Shown here: positions 32,222 through 33,849 of the stretch, in pieces
Numbering within the stretch: position 1 is the first letter of the stretch
How the letters are laid out: each line of letters opens with the position of its first letter
Assembly (NCBI GenBank): GCA_019310525.1
Contig: JAFDEE010000027.1
Location: forward strand, 1 to 33,849
DNA length: 33,849 bases
Source: Deltaproteobacteria bacterium
Lineage (GTDB): Bacteria; Desulfobacterota; DSM-4660; Desulfatiglandales; HGW-15
Direction of reading: 5' to 3'
The notes under the pieces: model-generated
Database searches by the model: none
Seen by the model: only the letters and a program-made list of their open reading frames with translations
Told to the model about the DNA's origin: nothing
Made by a program: the position numbers and the translations under genes

Positions 32222-33148
32222 ATGAACAGCATGAAAACAGCATTTCTGCTGGGACTGATGACCGCCCTGATCGTATGGCTCGGCGACCTTTTCGGGGGAA
32301 GGCAGGGAATGGTGCTGGCCTTTATCCTGGCCATGGGGATGAATTTTTTCAGCTACTGGTATTCAGATAAGATGGTGCTCGCAATGTATCGAGCCAGGCA
32401 GGTTTCACCCGGTGAGTATCCCGAGCTCCATGAAATTGTCCGGACCCTGGCCCAAAGGGCCGGTCTTCCTATGCCCAAGGTGTATGTGATTCCTGAAGAG
32501 TCCCCCAACGCCTTTGCTACGGGCAGGAATCCGGATCACGCAGCCGTGGCGGTCACGAGCGGTCTTTTAAAACTCATGGACCGAGAAGAACTGGCAGGCG
32601 TCTTGGCCCACGAGATGGCCCATGTGCGTAACCGGGATATCTTGATAGGTTCCATCGCCGCCACCCTGGCGGGGGCCATCATGATACTGGCCAATATGGC
32701 ACGATGGACCGCCTTTCTCGGAGGAGGATATGGAAGCGGCGACGATGAGGAAGGAGGGTTGGGGATCGTAGGGCTGCTGGTGATGTCCCTTCTGGCTCCT
32801 TTGGCTGCCATGCTGATCCAAATGGCCATTTCCAGGTCCAGGGAGTTTCAGGCCGACGCTACGGGAGCATCCTTTGTGGGGAGGCCTGAGGGGCTTGCGA
32901 GGGCATTGGAAAAGCTGGGGGCCTATTCGAGAAGAGTCCCCTTGCGGGCCAATCCGCAGACAGCCCATATGTTTATCGTTAATCCCCTTGCCGCCGGAAA
33001 ACTGGCCCACCTTTTTTCCACCCACCCCCCTTTGGAAGAGAGGGTCGCCCGTTTGCGGGGATACCGACCGCCTTCCATAGCCGGAAGATCGGCGGAAGAT
33101 CAGGGGAGAAGGCAGGCCGAGGAGGTGTGGCGGAATCTCACCGGATGA
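32222..33148 (+). CDS. htpX: HtpX-family membrane zinc metalloprotease
   Basis: M48 protease of the inner membrane that degrades misfolded membrane proteins. The 308-aa protein has two N-terminal hydrophobic helices (6-22 and 28-46), the zinc site H130-EMAH134 with third ligand E208 in [11 protein letters not shown], and two further hydrophobic segments (about 142-165 and 181-203). [14 protein letters not shown] near the end is an M48 signature. GGGAGG lies 8 nt before the ATG. It is followed by an excellent terminator. Confidence 0.95.
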   Translation: MNSMKTAFLLGLMTALIVWLGDLFGGRQGMVLAFILAMGMNFFSYWYSDKMVLAMYRARQVSPGEYPELHEIVRTLAQRAGLPMPKVYVIPEESPNAFATGRNPDHAAVAVTSGLLKLMDREELAGVLAHEMAHVRNRDILIGSIAATLAGAIMILANMARWTAFLGGGYGSGDDEEGGLGIVGLLVMSLLAPLAAMLIQMAISRSREFQADATGASFVGRPEGLARALEKLGAYSRRVPLRANPQTAHMFIVNPLAAGKLAHLFSTHPPLEERVARLRGYRPPSIAGRSAEDQGRRQAEEVWRNLTG

Positions 33149-33183
33149 ATCCATCCGGAAGGGAGAACTCGGAACTTTCATCG

Positions 33184-33220
33184 AAAAGAGGGATGGAGAA
33201 GTGCCCATCCCTCTTTTTTT
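33184..33220 (+). terminator. Rho-independent terminator of htpX
   Basis: GAGGGATGG (33188-33196) pairs with CCATCCCTC (33205-33213), extended by A/T pairs, and a run of seven T follows. Confidence 0.92.
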
Positions 33221-33719
33221 CTTCCGTAAGGATAGTAAGTTGGTAAGGAGTTCAATGTATGATATGTTTTCAGTAGAAGTTCCGGTTTACGGTTTTAAGG
33301 GGTAAAGGGCCAGGAAGGGAGAGGCCGGGAACCATTTTTATTTGTGTGCAAGAGGATTTAAGTCAATGGGGAGAAATTCGAATATTGTATAATTTTTTGA
33401 AAATATTTTAAGAAATACACAGCCAAACAAAATAATATTGACAAATTATTCAACATCGTCTAATGGATGACGGATATCCATGAAATCCAGCTCCGACTTT
33501 AGGAAAGGCTTTCATAGGCAAGTCCCTGATAAGGATCAGGAATGCATATCTTCGGTATTTATGTTGTGATCGAGGGAGATATGCTGAGTCAGGGATCCCA
33601 ATTTTCTATTCTGGAATCTTCTTGTTTTTATCCACCAGGCCCAAATCTTGAGGCGTCGTTAGTGGGCAAGGGGAGTTGCGGGTTAAGTAAGTATTGCCTC
33701 CCCCCAGTGGCAAGTGAGC
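33221..33719. other. Gene-free, AT-rich ~500-bp region
   Basis: I found no convincing gene. The base composition falls well below the neighbours around 33340-33460. A TTGACA box (33438-33443) has only a poor -10 at the right spacing. A small hairpin CTGAT-AAGG-ATCAG occurs near 33526. The stretch ends at the left end of element E. Confidence 0.5.
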
Positions 33720-33849
33720 GAGACCTTTGAAAAACGTTCAATTTTGTTCAAGGTCAAGGAAGGCGAAAATTTTAACCATCCCGCTCAGAATACTAAGCGG
33801 GACAGGCATCCATACATTGAAGTATTTCGAGGATTAAAATTTGTCCGCG
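33720..33849 (-). mobile_element. MITE-like element, copy E (cut by window edge)
   Basis: Begins with GAGACCTTTGAAAAACG and continues as the reverse complement of the right half of copies A and B, with the same AAATTTTAA/TTAAAATTT internal arms and the CCCGCT...AGCGGG hairpin that copy B has in variant form and copy A lacks. The other terminal repeat would lie beyond the window. Confidence 0.8.

Noticed and set aside
33542-33730. 62-aa plus-strand ORF before element E
   Set aside because: No ribosome site, no family features, and its stop lies inside the mobile-element end.
1-33849. CRISPR array, prophage or anti-phage defence system
   Set aside because: No regularly spaced direct repeats, cas genes, integrase or phage structural genes were found; the lone HNH protein has no defence partners.

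Overview
The window is a GC-rich (roughly 57%), densely coded chromosomal segment of a Gram-negative bacterium. An LptD outer-membrane LPS transporter, a heptosyltransferase-type GT9 enzyme, a sigma-54 activator with a PAS domain, an HD-GYP response regulator and several GTG/TTG starts together suggest a Desulfobacterota (deltaproteobacterial) anaerobe. That assignment is an inference from gene content; no rRNA is present to settle it.

Layout. Positions 1-112 hold the tail of a Ser/Thr protein kinase. Then come folD (-), a sirtuin plus SAM hydrolase pair (+), a small HNH protein (-), and a conserved replication/recombination block: tadA - tRNA-Ser(CGA) - [mobile element] - tRNA-Ser(GGA) - dnaX - ybaB - recR - glcD (+). 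From 8.9 to 17.4 kb all genes are on the minus strand: a 90-aa Cys protein with a zinc-ribbon membrane protein, a UvrD/PcrA helicase, folC, lptD and an atypical phosphofructokinase. A histidine phosphatase and a Crp/Fnr regulator (+) follow. From 18.9 to 23.2 kb lies a minus-strand arsenic and thiol-redox cluster: half-size permease, CPKC thioredoxin-like protein, ACR3 arsenite exporter, MauE/DoxX protein, an unknown protein, an RseC-like protein and thioredoxin-coupled ArsC. From 24.1 to 29.7 kb is a regulatory/transport block (SLC13-type anion transporter, degenerate receiver, NifX-like protein, sigma-54 activator, HD-GYP regulator). The window closes with ftsY, a GT9 glycosyltransferase and htpX.

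The most notable structure is a family of short non-coding, MITE-like elements with 17-bp terminal inverted repeats (GAGACCTTTGAAAAACG). Two complete copies of different size (143 and 432 bp) are each flanked by perfect 6-bp target-site duplications (GTCTGT and TTTGCC). Two single-end remnants abut the stop codons of glcD and the Crp-family gene, and another copy runs off the right edge. Internally they are modular stacks of nested palindromes. A second observation is a -24/-12 (sigma-54) promoter with upstream palindromes, directly downstream of the sigma-54 activator gene and reading into a receiver-like protein that has lost its phosphorylation site, followed by the anion transporter. This looks like a local regulatory circuit.
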